From: Gracilimonas sp040904925
Lineage (GTDB): Bacteria; Bacteroidota; Rhodothermia; Balneolales; Balneolaceae
Direction of reading: 5' to 3'
Assembly: GCA_040904925.1 (NCBI GenBank)
Contig: JBBDSP010000004.1
Coordinates: 101,906 to 165,905, forward strand
Length of the DNA: 64,000 bases
Shown: one piece after another, positions 61,532-64,000 of the stretch
Position numbering within the stretch: the stretch's first letter is position 1
Layout: each line of letters starts with the position of its first letter
Translations under genes and position numbers: made by a program
The notes under the pieces: generated by a model
What the model saw: the letters and a program-made list of their open reading frames with translations, nothing else
Databases searched by the model: none
What the model was told of the DNA's origin: nothing

Positions 61532-63708
61532 TTTAATGCTTTAATATTAGTAGCTAATTTTGCCCTATTGCTTCTTTCTGATTCGGGTAAATTTGGCGTT
61601 ACCATATAGACTTTTCCAAGATTTACTTCATCACTTTTAAGCAGTTCGTTTCGAAGAGATTCATTTTTATAAAACTCTTTGCTCATAATAATACTCTGCC
61701 GATATATTTGGCTTACAGTCTTACAAAAACCAATGGTGTAATCGTCTCCAAAAACTGACATTGGCGCATCAGAAATAAGCGTATATAAATCCGTTTCTCG
61801 TGTATTTTTCCGAGCGGAAATAATGGCCATAATAGTTGCCAGCTTAATTAAAATTATATTCCCAGTATTGAGCTGGAATAAAACCTCTCCATTATCATCC
61901 ACCAGTTCAGGTGTATAATTTCCATTGTATTCTTTTAACCTAATAATGCCTCGAGCGGAAAGATTATCTTGAGTCATACTTAGATAATGTTTATTAGCTT
62001 CATCTTCCAACGTCTGAATTAGCTCTTGAAAAACTCGGTCTCTCGTAGATTTAGTAGCGTTATACAAATCTTCACATAATTCCACTTTCTTGTGCAGTGA
62101 ATCTGGAATATTCCCAACAACCAAGTTCTCAAACTGCTTTTCTTTTTGATTAAGTTTACGTTTGGTCTCTTCTATTTCGTTGTTATAGTATCCAATCTCA
62201 GTATTGAATCTCTTTGCATAATCCTGTTGAGCCCTAAGTGAATGAATAATGTTGTTAGCCTGATCTATGTTGATTGAAGTTTCAATAATATAATTCTGAA
62301 TCTCTCCTTCAATTTCATCTAATTGATCTTTTAACTCGTCTTTTTCATCATTCAATTTTTGAATTAGAGTTAATGTGTTGGCAATATCATCATCGATACC
62401 AGGTATTTTATTTTCCTGGATCAATCCATTTTGATACAAAGACTTAAATGAAGAAGAAAAATCATGTTTTGATATTTCTTCCTCTTCAAGATTCTTGACC
62501 TTTTCTTTAGAACGATTGATAAGACTTTCTATACTTTTATATGGCTCCGAACCCTTTTCAGCAGGCCGATCACAAACAAGACAGTGTTCTTGTTCAAGCA
62601 TTTGTTGCACATAAACAGGCTCTGGAACATTAAGAGGAAGCCGTGTCTGCATTTCCTCAATGATTTCTTTTTGTGCAATCATTTTGGCTTGAATTTCAGA
62701 TTGTTTACTTAAACGTTCTTTTTCATACATACTGTATTTGTCACTGAACTGATCATATAGATCCTTAGTACCTTTTAAAATCCATGAGTTAGTGAAAAGC
62801 TTCTTATGAAAGGATAATTGTTCACTTCTCAGCCTTTGATGTACCCGGTTATAATCTCTTTCTATTTCTTTTCTTTTATCACTTAACTCTTTTATAGTTT
62901 TTGCATCTTCTAATTTGTTAAGCAATTCCTCACTTTTTGATTCAGCTTTCCGGCTATTTTCAGTGGCTTCTTTGAGCTGCAATTTGTAGCTGGTCAATTT
63001 TTTTTCTAACCGTTCCTGCTCTGCTGCCAGCTCATCACTTTTTTCTTTGTCATTACTTAACGAACGCTGCTTTTTCTTTAGCTCTTTTTTGGCTTGTTTC
63101 AATAATGTTTCTGCAGTTGAAGTAATATTATCAAATCTAGAAATATCTGAGAGAACATTAATTGCTTGTGTAAGAGTTTCTGAGTTTCTAAAGTCAATAA
63201 TATTTTCAACCTGTTCGCCTTGAAACCACATGTAGGGCTTTATATTGTCAGGAAGAATTTTTCTTTTTATTCGTTCTATCTCATTTTCATCGTCAACAAC
63301 TTGTGCTTCTAAAAAAGCTGTCTTCTTGGTTACTTTTTCAACACTTTTAGTTCCAAAATTAACATTGCCATCATCTTTTGTTCCTTTAAGTTGCCTTTGA
63401 ATGGTATAAGTATCTTCTTTTCGACTATCAAAAAACGTCAATGTAACAGAACATTCAATTTGCCCATCTTCAGCCTCATGAATAGCTCGATCAGAAATGA
63501 TGGTATTATTTATTTCTTTAGTAGGCCTAAATTCTTTAGAACTTGTATCAAAACATTTGTCATACATTACCCAATAAAAACCATCGAAAAGCTTAGATTT
63601 TCCATATCCATTATCACCAATTATTACATTGATCCCTTCGTTAAATTCCAAGCGATTTTCCCCGTAATAACACATAAAATTGTAAAGGTCTATACTTTTT
63701 AAAATCAT
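61528..63708 (-). CDS. SMC/Rad50-type ABC ATPase with zinc hook (DndD-like)
   Basis: 726 residues. Start MILKSIDLYNFMCYYGENRL and Walker A IGDNGYGKSKL (Gly31-Ser38) are typical of DndD/RecF/Rad50 proteins. Long coiled coils (about 180-370 and 400-560) flank EHCLVCDRPAEKG, a CxxC zinc hook at Cys376/Cys379, for head-to-head dimerisation. The C-terminal lobe has a Walker B-like LISDAPMSVFGDD, with Ser-Asp-Ala-Pro rather than the usual Asp-Glu, so hydrolysis may be altered. Overlaps both neighbours by 4 bp in a three-gene operon convergent to the phosphorothioation operon. Confidence 0.85.
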   Translation of the reverse strand: MILKSIDLYNFMCYYGENRLEFNEGINVIIGDNGYGKSKLFDGFYWVMYDKCFDTSSKEFRPTKEINNTIISDRAIHEAEDGQIECSVTLTFFDSRKEDTYTIQRQLKGTKDDGNVNFGTKSVEKVTKKTAFLEAQVVDDENEIERIKRKILPDNIKPYMWFQGEQVENIIDFRNSETLTQAINVLSDISRFDNITSTAETLLKQAKKELKKKQRSLSNDKEKSDELAAEQERLEKKLTSYKLQLKEATENSRKAESKSEELLNKLEDAKTIKELSDKRKEIERDYNRVHQRLRSEQLSFHKKLFTNSWILKGTKDLYDQFSDKYSMYEKERLSKQSEIQAKMIAQKEIIEEMQTRLPLNVPEPVYVQQMLEQEHCLVCDRPAEKGSEPYKSIESLINRSKEKVKNLEEEEISKHDFSSSFKSLYQNGLIQENKIPGIDDDIANTLTLIQKLNDEKDELKDQLDEIEGEIQNYIIETSINIDQANNIIHSLRAQQDYAKRFNTEIGYYNNEIEETKRKLNQKEKQFENLVVGNIPDSLHKKVELCEDLYNATKSTRDRVFQELIQTLEDEANKHYLSMTQDNLSARGIIRLKEYNGNYTPELVDDNGEVLFQLNTGNIILIKLATIMAIISARKNTRETDLYTLISDAPMSVFGDDYTIGFCKTVSQIYRQSIIMSKEFYKNESLRNELLKSDEVNLGKVYMVTPNLPESERSNRAKLATNIKALN

Positions 63709-63923
63709 AGTTTACCACTAATTAATTTATTTGCTTTCCGAGTAGTAGTTTGCTCTCCTTCCCCACTTAACTCACCTTTAATGATAGTTTTCAAAACTTC
63801 TATAATTAGAATTTGACGTTTATCTGCCCACTCAAATTCTTGGGCTTCACTTTCTTCTAAATATCCCTTTTCAGTGAAAACATCATCTTCTAAATACGTT
63901 CTAAGTAACTGTTCTCGAGTCAT
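63705..63923 (-). CDS. Small acidic protein, first gene of the SMC-like operon
   Basis: 72 residues, MTREQLLRTYLEDDVF start, predicted mostly helical and strongly charged, with a basic end (TTRKANKLISGKL). No family recognised. ATGA overlap with the ATPase gene argues that it is real. Could be a regulatory or antitoxin-like subunit or a structural partner of the ATPase; there is no evidence to choose. The operon promoter must lie in the last 77 bp of the window, where I see nothing distinctive. Confidence 0.6.
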   Translation of the reverse strand: MTREQLLRTYLEDDVFTEKGYLEESEAQEFEWADKRQILIIEVLKTIIKGELSGEGEQTTTRKANKLISGKL

Positions 63924-64000
63924 ACTTTTAATTCATTATATATTGAATCACTGTTGTCCGGTTAAAATTTAGTGATACGTTCCGATCTATGCTAACAGGT

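Noticed and set aside
51984..63923. Classic DndABCDE or BREX system
   Set aside because: No DndB, DndE, BrxZ/PglZ, methylase or Lon-like gene is seen; DUF4007 plus this gene order fits SspBCD better.

Overview
The window looks like a chromosomal segment from a marine or saline member of the Balneolota/Bacteroidota. Evidence: SusC/SusD outer-membrane glycan uptake genes, many lipoprotein-type secreted glycoside hydrolases, a tRNA promoter of the Bacteroidota type (TTTG, 19 bp, TATATTTG), moderate G+C and weak Shine-Dalgarno sites. A Balneolaceae-like genome (Balneola/Gracilimonas type) is my best guess; no marker gene fixes the genus.

Layout. 1-9.6 kb (mostly minus strand): housekeeping genes, namely a RibBA whose second domain has lost its zinc cysteines, YajC, a BCCT transporter with a universal stress protein, and a beta-oxidation pair (thiolase and FadJ-like). 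The pair is separated by a 1.4 kb block of paired palindromes containing a DUF559 nuclease gene. 9.76 kb: tRNA-Val(UAC). 11.1-40.1 kb: a large polysaccharide utilisation locus on the plus strand: two GH53 endo-galactanases, a clan GH-A enzyme, two GH2 enzymes, a LacI regulator, a sulfatase, SusC/SusD, three GH43, a GH93-like enzyme, another clan GH-A enzyme, an aldose epimerase, GH172, galK and galT. Together they should cut a (probably sulfated) arabinogalactan outside the cell, import the oligosaccharides, and feed galactose into the Leloir pathway. At least four near-identical palindromes, TGTTANCGNTAACA, lie in front of the first GH53, lacI, the sulfatase and susC and look like the LacI regulon. 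40.2-45.9 kb: an RND efflux operon (minus). 46-50.5 kb: an accessory zone with a galT 3'-end remnant, a second DUF559 gene between a different family of paired palindromes, an M28 peptidase, and an AAA ATPase/DUF4143 gene between two copies of a 53-bp repeat.

50.5-64 kb is a defence island. It starts with a frameshifted NYN gene and a small HTH regulator. Then comes a tightly overlapping six-gene plus-strand operon that I read as the SspBCD DNA phosphorothioation module followed by three SspFGH-like restriction genes (unknown protein, AAA ATPase, PIN-like protein). Convergent to it is a three-gene operon built around an SMC/DndD-like ATPase with a zinc-hook CxxC and two unrecognised small partners, the last of which has a coding-like 26-codon tail beyond its stop. 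No cysteine desulfurase (SspA) is present in the window.

The most novel-looking structure is the DUF559/paired-palindrome element. It occurs twice with different palindrome families, and at the first locus both an empty and an occupied version of the insertion point can be read in the same 1.2 kb. No CRISPR array, rRNA or recognisable transposase gene was seen.
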